NCBI RefSeq assembly: GCF_000187935.1
Contig: NZ_AEUT02000001.1
Coordinates: 558,001-622,000 of the forward strand
Direction of reading: 5' to 3'
DNA from: Streptococcus parauberis NCFD 2020
Lineage (GTDB): Bacteria; Bacillota; Bacilli; Lactobacillales; Streptococcaceae
DNA: 64,000 nucleotides
Below, piece by piece: positions 17,675-25,450 of the stretch; positions within the stretch are counted from its first letter, which is position 1; the number at the start of each line of letters is the position of its first letter. The position numbers and the translations under genes are program-made. Below the pieces are notes generated by a model. The model did not search any database. It saw only the letters and a program-made list of their open reading frames with translations, and was not told the DNA's origin.

Positions 17675-18512
17675 CAACATCACCTACTTGATCAAGGGTA
17701 AAGACACCCAGTCTGCCGTCTCGAACTTCTTTGACAAAAAGATTGTAAAAACGATCATAATCATCTTTATAGCCAAGCTTTCTAGTCATAGACATAATTA
17801 TTTCTGGAGCTTCGTCTTCAAGGTTGATTCCTTTAAAACGGTCAAGTAAACGATTTGGATAATGCTCTTTAAAGTAATTTAAACCAAAAATAGTCACTTC
17901 ATCCATAGGTAGCAATTGGTCTTTGATTGCACCTGTCAATGCTAACTTAAGACCAACTTTTTGATCTTCGAATTTGGGCCATAGAATCCCAGGAGTATCT
18001 AAAATTTCCAAATCTTTATTTGATTTTAACCATTGTTGACCCTTGGTAACCCCAGGTTTATTACCAACGACTGCTATTTTCTTACCTGCCAGACGGTTCA
18101 TCAAAGTCGATTTACCAGCATTTGGAATCCCAATAATCATTGTTCTTAGGGTTTCTTTTTGGATACCGCGGTCGCGTAATCTTTGAATTTTGTCTGCCAT
18201 CAAGTCTTTAGCTGCTTCAGTCACTTTTTTAACTGTAGATTGCTCTTTCGAGTTAATTGCTAGTGTTTTGATGCCTTGTTTCTCGTAGAATTGACGCCAC
18301 TCTTTTGTCATACTCTTATCAGCTAAGTCTGCTTTATTTAAAATCATTAATTTAGGTTTGTCACCAACAATTTTAGTCAGCATTGGATTTTGACTTGATA
18401 AGGGTAAGCGTGCATCTACTAGGATAGTCACGAAATCAACGTGTTTAATATTTTCTTGTACTTGTCGTCTAGCTTTGGACATATGTCCTGGGAACCATTG
18501 AATGATAGCCAT
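17658..18512 (-). CDS. rbgA: Ribosome biogenesis GTPase RbgA (YlqF)
   Basis: Circularly permuted GTPase of 284 residues needed for a late step of 50S subunit assembly. The motif order is typical: G4 ILNKADL comes before G1 [14 protein letters not shown] and G3 [10 protein letters not shown]. The N-terminal [13 protein letters not shown] is diagnostic. The start at 18512 has AAAGGA upstream; a longer open frame lacks this. The gene heads the rbgA-rnhB pair, the same order as in many Firmicutes. Confidence 0.95.
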   Translation of the reverse strand: MAIIQWFPGHMSKARRQVQENIKHVDFVTILVDARLPLSSQNPMLTKIVGDKPKLMILNKADLADKSMTKEWRQFYEKQGIKTLAINSKEQSTVKKVTEAAKDLMADKIQRLRDRGIQKETLRTMIIGIPNAGKSTLMNRLAGKKIAVVGNKPGVTKGQQWLKSNKDLEILDTPGILWPKFEDQKVGLKLALTGAIKDQLLPMDEVTIFGLNYFKEHYPNRLLDRFKGINLEDEAPEIIMSMTRKLGYKDDYDRFYNLFVKEVRDGRLGVFTLDQVGDVDGFDD

Positions 18513-18651
18513 GTTTTTTCCTTTCAACTTAAATGTCAATTAAGTTCTGATCTATTTTGAAGTTATTTGTCTCATGTAAATGGTAATAAATACTTCAAGC
18601 AAAGCCTATTTTACCATTTTTTTAATGATTTTGCTCCTGATTAGAATATAA

Positions 18652-18681
18652 AATGACCTTTCAAATAATTGAAAAGCCATT
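18652..18681 (-). terminator. Terminator after the lplA-marR operon
   Basis: Minus-strand stem AATGGCTTTTCAA, short loop, TTGAAAGGTCATT (with G-U pairs), followed by TTTTATATT. It lies just past the marR stop. Confidence 0.6.
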
Positions 18682-18685
18682 CTTT

Positions 18686-19102
18686 TTATTTTATATTTTC
18701 TGCCATTTGTTTCATGACACGTTGGAATGTCAGTAAATCTTCATTTGGAATTCCTTTTACAGCATCATTTTTAAATCTTTCAGCAACTGGCAGAATCTTT
18801 GTATACATTTCCCGACCATTGCTTGTCAAATCAAGAAAATTAGTCCGTTTATCAAATTGGATACGTTGAATAAGTCCATTTTCTGTCATCCGATCTAATA
18901 ATTTAGCAATAGTTGGCTGTTTTGATCCCAATAAATTAGCTAATTGTTTCTGACTAATCTGCTCATTATTTGCAATATGGTAGAGAGCCATCCATTGAAC
19001 ACGTGTTAGTCCATATGGTTGGATACGATTATCTAATTCAGTCGCAAGTAACTTACTTTCTTTATTCGTAAAATAGGCTAAACATTCTTCAATCTTAAAC
19101 AT
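18686..19102 (-). CDS. MarR family transcriptional regulator, possible redox sensor
   Basis: Winged-helix regulator of 138 residues. The DNA-binding part is ISQKQLANLLGSKQPTIAKL followed by LDRMTENGLIQR, with the wing FDKRTNFLDLT. A single cysteine, Cys7, sits near the N-terminus, close to where OhrR-type regulators carry their peroxide-sensing cysteine; redox sensing is inference. The gene is the last of the osmC-lpd-lplA-marR unit, 21 bp after lplA with a GGAGG site. The expected target is the palindrome at 22241-22262 in the operon promoter. It is not obviously FabT. Confidence 0.82.
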   Translation of the reverse strand: MFKIEECLAYFTNKESKLLATELDNRIQPYGLTRVQWMALYHIANNEQISQKQLANLLGSKQPTIAKLLDRMTENGLIQRIQFDKRTNFLDLTSNGREMYTKILPVAERFKNDAVKGIPNEDLLTFQRVMKQMAENIK

Positions 19103-19123
19103 ACAACCTCCAAAAAGACTATA

Positions 19124-20011
19124 TCATAAAAGACGAATCAATTCTACAATTTTATCATTATTTTCCGGATTATAATCATTTCCTATAAATGTATTAAAAT
19201 TTTCATCACTAAACCTCGGATTTAAACTGTCAGTATAGACTTTAATTGCTTTGATTTTGTTATCTTTAGTCTCTATAAAAACTTGAAATAGGCCACTAAC
19301 AGTCTTTTCTTCGATTTGAGCTGTAAAATCTGGACTTTGTGCAAAAATCCATTCTTCGGAAGAGAGATATTTAGCTTGATCAATGATATCATCAGTCCAA
19401 TCTGGAAGGATTGGTTCTTGATTCAATACCTGACAAAAGCTGGCAATTAAATTCGAACTTGATAATTCTCTATTTTTTTGGTTTAGATTAAGAACCCTTG
19501 ATTTTACTGAAGTAATTCCTTTAGATTGTAATTTGATTTTTGAAGGTTTTAACACCTTACATAGAACGGCCTCATTTAAATCAACCAAGCATGTTCCATG
19601 ATGAAGCACCCATTCATTCTCAATTAGATAAGCCATTCCACTAATTTTTTTACCATCTACTGTTAAGTCGTTTCGACCATTTTTTTCTACAATTATTCCT
19701 TTTGTCTCAAGTACTTTTTGAATGAGGTTTATAATTTCCTCAGTCGATTCTTCGGTTGAAATATAAGAATAGTTAAGATTTCCCTGATCATGATAGACCG
19801 CACCTCCACCACTATATCTTCTGACTAAACAGATTTTGTTTTCTTTTAGATACTCCATATCGACTTCCGCATATGGATTTTGATTTCGTCCAATAATTAC
19901 TGATGGTTGATTGACCCACAAAAACAGAGCTTCTTCCTTTAGATCGAGAAGATGTTTTTCAAAGGCGATGTTTTCATATGGATTTAATCTATCAGAAAGG
20001 TATAATTTCAT
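19124..20011 (-). CDS. lplA: Lipoate-protein ligase A
   Basis: Enzyme of 295 residues that activates free lipoate with ATP and attaches it to a lysine of a lipoyl domain. The motifs RRYSGGGAVYHDQGNLNYSY and GRNDLTVDGKKISGMAY are diagnostic of the LplA catalytic domain; a C-terminal accessory domain is present. The start overlaps the lpd stop by four bases (ATGA), so ligase and the lipoyl-domain dehydrogenase are co-translated. The most obvious substrate is thus the lipoyl domain at the N-terminus of that dehydrogenase. Confidence 0.9.
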   Translation of the reverse strand: MKLYLSDRLNPYENIAFEKHLLDLKEEALFLWVNQPSVIIGRNQNPYAEVDMEYLKENKICLVRRYSGGGAVYHDQGNLNYSYISTEESTEEIINLIQKVLETKGIIVEKNGRNDLTVDGKKISGMAYLIENEWVLHHGTCLVDLNEAVLCKVLKPSKIKLQSKGITSVKSRVLNLNQKNRELSSSNLIASFCQVLNQEPILPDWTDDIIDQAKYLSSEEWIFAQSPDFTAQIEEKTVSGLFQVFIETKDNKIKAIKVYTDSLNPRFSDENFNTFIGNDYNPENNDKIVELIRLL

Positions 20012-21690
20012 TCGTGAAATGCTCCTAAACCAAGATCAAGTGATGCTTCATGGATAACTTCAGCTGTTGTAGGATGGGCAAAGATGATTTGTTCAATTTC
20101 ATCTAATTTCATTTTATTTGTGACATAAGTTGTTAATGTCGCAATTAAAGTGGAGGCATCTGGTCCTATAACCGAGGCACCAATTACAGTATCTGTTTGA
20201 TCTTTAATAATTTTGACGAAGCCTTGTGTTTGATTCAATGTTAAAGATTTTCCATTAGCTTCAAAATGAGCATATCCTACTTTATAGTCTATTCCTACTG
20301 CTTTTGTTGCTTCTTCGCTTAATCCAACACTTGCAATTTCAGGTGAAGTAAAGACAACACTAGGTGTATTAGTTATTGTAAATTCACTTGCCATGCCTAA
20401 AATATTTTCAACAGCAATCATCCCTTGTTTGCTTGCAGCATGTGCAAGTTGAATCATATTGTTTACATCACCAACAGCGTAGATATGATCGACAACTGTT
20501 TTCATGTGATTGTCTACTAAAATACCTCTAGTTTTTTCATTAAGAGTGACGTCTGTTTTTTCTAAAGCAAGTTCTTCCATATTTGGTTTACGACCAACAG
20601 CAACTAGTACTTTCTCACTGATAGCAAATTGTTCTTTACCTTTTTCTTGGAAATGAGTGATAACTTGTCCATCAACTGCTTCTGAAAATGCCGAAACTTT
20701 GCTTTCTAGATAAACTTTGATGCCTTTTTCTCTTGCTATATCAAGAATAGTTTTAGAAATTTCTGCATCCATATTTGCTAGTAAGGCGTCCATAAATTCA
20801 ATAACTGTTACTGAAACTCCAAGTTGAGCATAAAGGAAAGCAAATTCAAGACCAATGACACCACCGCCAACAATAACCATACTCCTAGGTAATTCTCTAT
20901 TATCTAAAGCTTCAGTACTTGTCAAAATGTGTTTTGAATCAATCCCTGGAATGTTTGGAATGGCAACGACTGAACCTGTCGCAATAATACAATCTTCAAA
21001 AGTGACAATAGTTTCTTGTTCAGAATCTATTTTGACACTTGTATTATTAATGAAACTCGCTTGGCCTATAATGACTTCAATTTGATTTTTTTCCATCAGA
21101 AATTCAACACCGGTGGTTAATTTTTCAACAATTTGATTTTTACGATCAATAATTGCAGGCATATCCGGTTTAATCTGACCATCAATCATAATCCCAAAAT
21201 CCTTACTATGGATAGCTTGCTCATATAGTTCTGAAGAAGCAATTAAAGCTTTAGTAGGGATGCAACCTACATTTAGGCAAGTCCCTCCCATTTTATTTTT
21301 TTCTACTAATAAAACATTTTTCCCAGCCTTTGCAGCTCTAATGGCTGCAACATAGCCACCAGTTCCACCACCTATTATGAGAAGATTCACACTTTTATTA
21401 ATTATTTCTTTGCTAGTGCTTATTTCTTTCTTGCTAAGAATTTCACTACTATCAGTTTGAGTGTCAGAAGCAGCTAGTTCATAAATATCTTGACCAACTG
21501 TCACAGATTCACCCTCAGTTACTAGAAGTTGAGAAATCCGTCCATTTGATTTTGCTTTAATTGAACGATTTCCCTTTTTAGTTTCGATTTGAAAGAGTTC
21601 TTGCCCTTCTTCAACTAAGTCTCCTTGAGCAATATTAATTTTTCCGACGGTAAAAACTTTGCTACCAGGAAAACTTGGTAATTTTTCCAT
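20008..21690 (-). CDS. lpd: Dihydrolipoamide dehydrogenase with N-terminal lipoyl domain
   Basis: FAD flavoprotein of 560 residues that reoxidises or reduces dihydrolipoamide with NAD(H). Residues 1-75 form a lipoyl domain with the modifiable lysine in ETKKG (Lys38 or Lys39); a linker is followed by the dehydrogenase with IIGGGTGGYVAAIRAA, the redox disulfide Cys138/Cys143 in GGTCLNVGCIPT, a second nucleotide fold VGGGVIGLEFA and the C-terminal active-site FAHPTTAEV. No E1 or E2 genes of a 2-oxoacid dehydrogenase are nearby. Instead the neighbours are an OsmC-like protein, lplA and marR, which points to use as an independent thiol reductant chain. Confidence 0.93.
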   Translation of the reverse strand: MEKLPSFPGSKVFTVGKINIAQGDLVEEGQELFQIETKKGNRSIKAKSNGRISQLLVTEGESVTVGQDIYELAASDTQTDSSEILSKKEISTSKEIINKSVNLLIIGGGTGGYVAAIRAAKAGKNVLLVEKNKMGGTCLNVGCIPTKALIASSELYEQAIHSKDFGIMIDGQIKPDMPAIIDRKNQIVEKLTTGVEFLMEKNQIEVIIGQASFINNTSVKIDSEQETIVTFEDCIIATGSVVAIPNIPGIDSKHILTSTEALDNRELPRSMVIVGGGVIGLEFAFLYAQLGVSVTVIEFMDALLANMDAEISKTILDIAREKGIKVYLESKVSAFSEAVDGQVITHFQEKGKEQFAISEKVLVAVGRKPNMEELALEKTDVTLNEKTRGILVDNHMKTVVDHIYAVGDVNNMIQLAHAASKQGMIAVENILGMASEFTITNTPSVVFTSPEIASVGLSEEATKAVGIDYKVGYAHFEANGKSLTLNQTQGFVKIIKDQTDTVIGASVIGPDASTLIATLTTYVTNKMKLDEIEQIIFAHPTTAEVIHEASLDLGLGAFHE

Positions 21691-21710
21691 TTTTATCTCC
21701 TTAAATAAAA

Positions 21711-21740
21711 TTCAGGAAGGCAAAAATGCAGCTTCCTGAA
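21711..21740 (-). terminator. Intra-operon hairpin between osmC-like gene and lpd
   Basis: Stem TTCAGGAAG with CTTCCTGAA and a T-rich loop, followed on the minus strand by TTTTATTT. It probably acts as a partial terminator, or protects the osmC mRNA, so that the OsmC-like protein is made in excess. Confidence 0.6.
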
Positions 21741-21760
21741 TAGCTCACTATATTATTGAC

Positions 21761-22210
21761 TTATTTATCTTCAATGACAGCTGCAGTACGAATAACCTTT
21801 ACACCATTTTGCAAGTTATCACTAACTGGGCAATGTTGATCAATAAATTCTGAAAAAGCATCAACTTTTTCTTGTGGTTCAGAAGTTACAAAGTGAGTAG
21901 AATAACGAATTTCCTGGAAACCATTACGGACTCCTTCTGCCAATCCCATAAATCCATCAGGATCAAGGTCTCCTTCTAATTCCATCCAGAATTCATCATA
22001 TTTGAAGTCTTGAGATTCTGCAAATGCTGCACAAACAATTGATTGACAAGCACCAAGTGCACATAGAACGGCTTCTACAGGATTCATTCCTGTATTAGTT
22101 CCACCAAGTTCTTCTGGCTCATCTAATGTGATTTTGAAACCACGCGCATTAGCTTCTACTTGCAATCCATTGGCAGTCTTTCTGGCTGTCGCTTTAAATG
22201 TTTCTAACAT
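21761..22210 (-). CDS. OsmC/Ohr family protein
   Basis: Protein of 149 residues of the OsmC superfamily. The conserved cysteine pair is Cys55 (LGACQSIV) and Cys127 (HCPVSDNL), the peroxidatic and resolving residues of these thiol peroxidases. It belongs to the OsmC/YhfA side rather than to canonical Ohr. Family members reduce organic hydroperoxides and take electrons from lipoylated proteins. It heads an operon with a lipoyl-domain dihydrolipoamide dehydrogenase, lipoate ligase and a MarR regulator, exactly the parts such a cycle needs. GGAGG precedes the start. Confidence 0.87.
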   Translation of the reverse strand: MLETFKATARKTANGLQVEANARGFKITLDEPEELGGTNTGMNPVEAVLCALGACQSIVCAAFAESQDFKYDEFWMELEGDLDPDGFMGLAEGVRNGFQEIRYSTHFVTSEPQEKVDAFSEFIDQHCPVSDNLQNGVKVIRTAAVIEDK

Positions 22211-22240
22211 AAAATACCTCCAAAATTAAAAAAGTTGTGT

Positions 22241-22294
22241 AACAGTTAGCATGCTATCTGTTTTGATTATAACGCTTTCAATTTGTGAAGTCAA
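22241..22294 (-). promoter_or_regulatory. Promoter and MarR-type operator of the osmC-lpd-lplA-marR operon
   Basis: TTGACT (22294-22289), a 17-bp spacer and TATAAT (22271-22266) form a strong promoter. Directly downstream, at 22262-22241, is a 22-bp palindrome with one mismatch, core TAGCATGCTA flanked by AACAG and CTGTT. Its place over the transcription start suits repression by the operon's own MarR protein. The spacer and -10 also hold a CcpA-site-like TGAAAGCGTTATAA. Confidence 0.7.
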
Positions 22295-22349
22295 TAACTT
22301 TCTTATAGATTTTGCTATTTTTTTCACAATTAACTTTTTTCTTGCTTTA

Positions 22350-22391
22350 TTTTTTTAATAATGTTATTATCTAGTTATTGAAACTAGATAA
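22350..22391 (+). promoter_or_regulatory. Promoter and inverted-repeat operator of the DUF1836-hemolysin III genes
   Basis: TATTAT, with TTGCTT 17 bp upstream, is followed by a perfect 10-bp inverted repeat, TTATCTAGTT (22367-22376), 5-base spacer, AACTAGATAA (22382-22391). The repeat overlaps the -10 end and the likely transcription start, 15 bp before the ATG. Autoregulation by the DUF1836 protein is inferred. Confidence 0.55.
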
Positions 22392-22406
22392 AGAGGTTTT
22401 TAAAAA

Positions 22407-22865
22407 ATGACTTTTCCAATATTGCCAAAATGGGAACAACTACCAGATCTTGATTTATACTTAGATCAGTTGTTACTCTATACCAATAAAACAACTAATT
22501 TTGGTAGCCTGGCCATCCAAAAAGAAGTTACTGCTTCAATGATTAACAATTATGTCAAACATGGGTATCTGGCTAAGCCAATCAAAAAGAAATATGAAAA
22601 ACAACAAGTTGCTAGGTTAATAGCTGTTACCATACTAAAAAATGCTTTTCCAATCCAGGCCATTGCACAAGTTTTAAGCCAGCTCCAAGAAAAGTCCAAT
22701 TCTCAAGTACTTTATGATACATTCGTCGACTATTGGAATGAGGAAAAAACTCAAGATACTCCTGAGATAATTATCAACGCTTGTCAAACAATTAAGTACT
22801 ACTTCCAAACCCTTCAACTAGTCGAAATTACACAAGAGGTACCAAAAAATGAATCAAACCTTTAA
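22407..22865 (+). CDS. DUF1836 domain protein, likely DNA-binding regulator
   Basis: Protein of 152 residues with the DUF1836 domain. The segment VTASMINNYVKHGYLAKPIKKKYEK followed by VARLIAVTILKNAFPIQAI resembles a MerR-type helix-turn-helix plus dimerisation helix, hence a probable DNA-binding protein. No ligand domain is seen. The gene overlaps the start of the hemolysin III gene by 17 bases, forming a two-gene unit. An exact inverted repeat sits on its promoter and is the natural candidate for its own operator. Confidence 0.72.
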   Translation: MTFPILPKWEQLPDLDLYLDQLLLYTNKTTNFGSLAIQKEVTASMINNYVKHGYLAKPIKKKYEKQQVARLIAVTILKNAFPIQAIAQVLSQLQEKSNSQVLYDTFVDYWNEEKTQDTPEIIINACQTIKYYFQTLQLVEITQEVPKNESNL

Positions 22866-23499
22866 ACAAAGTCTTCCCTTATCCTTTGGAGAGGAGGTGG
22901 CAAATGCAACAACCCATGCAATTGGATCAGCGACAATGCTTGTCCTACTTCCGATTACAGCTATCTATTCATATCAAACTTACAATTTACAGGCAGCTGT
23001 TGGCTCTTCAATTTTCGTGATTAGTCTCTTCTTAATGTTTTTATCATCAACTATTTACCACTCAATGACCTACGGATCACCTCAAAAGTATATACTGCGG
23101 ATCATTGACCACAGCATGATTTATATTGCTATTGCCGGTTCTTATACACCAGTTGCTTTATCACTTGTCGGTGGTTGGCTAGGCTATACTATCATTATTC
23201 TCCAATGGGGTATCACTATTTTCGGAATCCTCTATAAGATTTTCGCTAAAAATATAAATGAAAAATTCAGTCTTGCACTCTACCTGATAATGGGCTGGTT
23301 AATCGTCTTTATCTTACCAACTTTAATTCAAAAAACAGGACTAACATTTGGGATATTGATGTTTCTAGGTGGCTTATCTTATACAATAGGCGCAGCCTTC
23401 TATGCTAAAAAGAAACCGTATTATCATATGATTTGGCATTTATTTATACTCTTAGCATCCGCTTTACAATATATTGCAATTGTTTATTATATGCTCTGA
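22849..23499 (+). CDS. Hemolysin III family (YqfA/PAQR-like) membrane protein
   Basis: Seven-helix membrane protein of 216 residues in the hemolysin III branch of the PAQR superfamily. The motifs ANATTHAIGSA, STIYHSM, IIDHSMIYIAIAGSYTP and YHMIWHLFIL supply the conserved Ser, Asp and His residues that bind zinc in this family. Relatives are ceramidase- or phospholipase-like, but bacterial function is not established and true hemolytic activity is doubtful. It overlaps the DUF1836 gene, whose product probably controls it. Confidence 0.85.
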   Translation: MNQTFKQSLPLSFGEEVANATTHAIGSATMLVLLPITAIYSYQTYNLQAAVGSSIFVISLFLMFLSSTIYHSMTYGSPQKYILRIIDHSMIYIAIAGSYTPVALSLVGGWLGYTIIILQWGITIFGILYKIFAKNINEKFSLALYLIMGWLIVFILPTLIQKTGLTFGILMFLGGLSYTIGAAFYAKKKPYYHMIWHLFILLASALQYIAIVYYML

Positions 23500-23520
23500 G
23501 AAAAAATTAACAAGACAAAG

Positions 23521-23547
23521 AGGCTAGTCAAACGACTAGTCTTTTTT
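23521..23547 (+). terminator. Terminator after the hemolysin III gene
   Basis: Stem AGGCTAGTC, loop AAAC, GACTAGTCT, followed by a T-run. Confidence 0.8.
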
Positions 23548-23600
23548 AGCAACATTTAAACTTTTAGTGATATAATAAAATAATTAGAAAAGAGGACTTA

Positions 23601-24506
23601 ATGACCACAGTAGCAATATTTTTCAATCCGAATTCTGGAAAAAAAGATGACCTTTTAGCTAGTACTGTTAAGGCATCACTTATCACCAAAGGAATCTCAG
23701 AATCAAATATTACTATAATAATCCCAAAATCAATAGAAGAATTATTTTTATTAGCAAAAGCAGCCAGCCATAATGGTGTTGATATCATTATTCCACTCGG
23801 CGGTGATGGCACAATTAATAAAGTTATTTCAGGTGTATACGAAGGTGGTGCCCATTCTCGAATTGGCCTTATTCCATCAGGAACAGTAAATAATTTTGCT
23901 CAAGCTTTAGACATTCCACTTGATTACCAGGCAGCCATAGATAATATTTTCGATGGACAAATTAAAGCTGTCGATATCTGCAAAGTTAACAATGATTATA
24001 TGATTAGTAGTTTAACTTTAGGCTTATTGGCTGATATTGCTGCTAATGTTACAAGTGAGAGCAAACGTAAATATGGACCCTTGGCTTTTCTCAAAGACAG
24101 TCTACGCATTCTTCGCAGGAATCGAACTTATTCAATTATTATCAATGAGCAGAATAATACGTATATTGCTGATCTCAAATTTTTACTGATTACAATGACT
24201 AATACCATTGCTGGCATGCCATCATTCTCTCCAGATGCCGCAATAGATGACGGGCACTTTCAAGTTTACACAATGAAAAAAGTATCTTTTTTCAAATTTC
24301 TCCGTCATAGGAATGACTTTTACAAAGGAGATTTTTCAAGAGCTAGAGAAATTCACCATTTTAGTGCTAACGAACTCAGTCTTGAACCAACTAATCCTCA
24401 TAGAGCATTTAATCCACGGACACGAGTTGACGGCGATAAAAGTAGTCGTCTTCCTATCAGATTGACTGTCTTACAAAAAGCAATTCAAGTCATTGTTCCA
24501 AAATGA
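23601..24506 (+). CDS. Diacylglycerol kinase family lipid kinase
   Basis: Soluble 301-residue kinase of the DagK/YegS/sphingosine kinase fold. N-terminal FFNPNSGKK, then PLGGDGTINKVISG (nucleotide-binding GGDGT) and GLIPSGTVNNFAQALDIP are diagnostic; the C-terminal half forms the beta-sandwich lipid-binding domain. In Gram-positive bacteria such enzymes return diacylglycerol from lipoteichoic acid synthesis to phosphatidic acid, but several paralogues exist and the lipid substrate here is not proven. Monocistronic, with its own terminator. Confidence 0.88.
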   Translation: MTTVAIFFNPNSGKKDDLLASTVKASLITKGISESNITIIIPKSIEELFLLAKAASHNGVDIIIPLGGDGTINKVISGVYEGGAHSRIGLIPSGTVNNFAQALDIPLDYQAAIDNIFDGQIKAVDICKVNNDYMISSLTLGLLADIAANVTSESKRKYGPLAFLKDSLRILRRNRTYSIIINEQNNTYIADLKFLLITMTNTIAGMPSFSPDAAIDDGHFQVYTMKKVSFFKFLRHRNDFYKGDFSRAREIHHFSANELSLEPTNPHRAFNPRTRVDGDKSSRLPIRLTVLQKAIQVIVPK

Positions 24507-24531
24507 AAGAGGCCCCCCGAGGGCCTCTTTC
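24505..24531 (+). terminator. Terminator after the lipid kinase gene
   Basis: Perfect 11-bp stem GAAAGAGGCCC with GGGCCTCTTTC and a short loop. It overlaps the stop codon. Confidence 0.8.
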
Positions 24532-24628
24532 GTGTCTTATCATATTTATGTCCGAATTATCAGGTTGAACATCGAAGTAGTTTTTTAAAATCATCACCCT
24601 TTCTTTAAAAATAATATAATTATCATTG

Positions 24629-24655
24629 CTTATTATTCATATTAAGAATAATAAG
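24629..24655. repeat. AT-only inverted repeat in intergenic region
   Basis: CTTATTATT and AATAATAAG arms with a 9-base loop lie between the lipid kinase gene and the small membrane protein gene. No T-run follows on either strand. Role unknown. Confidence 0.4.
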
Positions 24656-24697
24656 TTACAACCCTATTATTTGAAAAGATAAATCGACAAATATTAT

Positions 24698-24880
24698 TTA
24701 TTTTGTCTTGTCAAAATAGTTTATTAACCTGCTAATATTTGCCTGTAATTCATCCACTCTCTGATTAGCATCTTCTAGTAAGCTATCTTTATCTTCTTTA
24801 GGTAAACTGAAATAAGATAAAACTGCTACAAGTGTCCCTGTCAGCAAACCAACTAGTAGACCTGACTTTTTATTAGTCAT
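24698..24880 (-). CDS. Small YtxH-like membrane protein
   Basis: Sixty residues: a basic N-terminus (MTNKKSG), one membrane helix (residues 7-25, with small residues GLLVGLLTGTLVAVLSYF) and a charged helical tail predicted to be cytosolic. The shape resembles YtxH/YtxG general stress proteins of Firmicutes, but no diagnostic motif can be claimed. GGAG precedes the ATG, which follows the upstream gene's stop by eight bases, so both form one operon driven by a strong promoter at 25373-25401. Confidence 0.6.
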   Translation of the reverse strand: MTNKKSGLLVGLLTGTLVAVLSYFSLPKEDKDSLLEDANQRVDELQANISRLINYFDKTK

Positions 24881-24888
24881 AGGTACTC

Positions 24889-25233
24889 CTATTTCATTTT
24901 ACGACCATTTAACATTTTTTTTGATAATCTTAGAACTGGTACTAATAATATTACCAATTGAAAAACATCTTTCATATCAAATTTATTTTTTTGACTAACT
25001 GGTTCTACATTTTTATTTTTATTAAACATAACTTTTCTCCTTGGTTCTTCTTCAATGACAACCTTATCTTTTTTAGGGCTAACATTTTCTTTTACATAGA
25101 TAACTTTATCTTTAATTTTTTCTGGTAATTTCTTTTCTTCGATTACTTCCCCATTTACTAAACCACCAATTGAAGTTTTAGCAAAGTCTGCAACTTGGTC
25201 AACAATTTGATCAATTTTTTCTTGAGATAACAT
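24889..25233 (-). CDS. Small hypothetical protein with C-terminal hydrophobic segment
   Basis: I do not recognise the family. The 114-residue protein starts at ATG 25233 after GGAGGG; the longer open frame has no ribosome site. An N-terminal helix (MLSQEKIDQIVDQVADFA) is followed by a charged, lysine- and glutamate-rich middle and a hydrophobic stretch near the end (VFQLVILLVPVLRL), suggesting membrane association with a short basic tail. It is co-transcribed with a YtxH-like membrane protein. The roughly 130-base leader behind a near-consensus promoter suggests high or regulated expression, perhaps an envelope-stress pair. Confidence 0.6.
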   Translation of the reverse strand: MLSQEKIDQIVDQVADFAKTSIGGLVNGEVIEEKKLPEKIKDKVIYVKENVSPKKDKVVIEEEPRRKVMFNKNKNVEPVSQKNKFDMKDVFQLVILLVPVLRLSKKMLNGRKMK

Positions 25234-25344
25234 AATATTGCCCTCCAAATATTTTTTATTCACTTGAATTCTTCCAAGTCAAAACAAGATTAAATAATGT
25301 GTAAAAAGACTGATAAACCTTATAGGTAAGGGTTTAGTAAAAGT

Positions 25345-25401
25345 GACAACACGTTATTTAATTTATATTGTCATTATATTATTTTATTTTTTTTAGGTCA
25401 A
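25345..25401 (-). promoter_or_regulatory. Strong promoter and flanking inverted repeat of the small-protein operon
   Basis: TTGACC (25401-25396), a 17-bp spacer and TATAAT (25378-25373). From the -10 onward an inverted repeat, TGACAA ... TTGTCA, encloses the likely transcription start. The leader to the first ATG is about 130 bases. Confidence 0.65.
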
Positions 25402-25417
25402 GTAATATGCGTAATAA

Positions 25418-25443
25418 AACCTAGAAAATTTTATTTCTAGGTT
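25418..25443. terminator. Terminator after the ABC-F gene
   Basis: AACCTAGAAA and TTTCTAGGTT arms with a short AT loop. T-runs follow on both strands. It lies just downstream of the ABC-F stop. Confidence 0.7.
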
Positions 25444-25450
25444 GCTTTTT

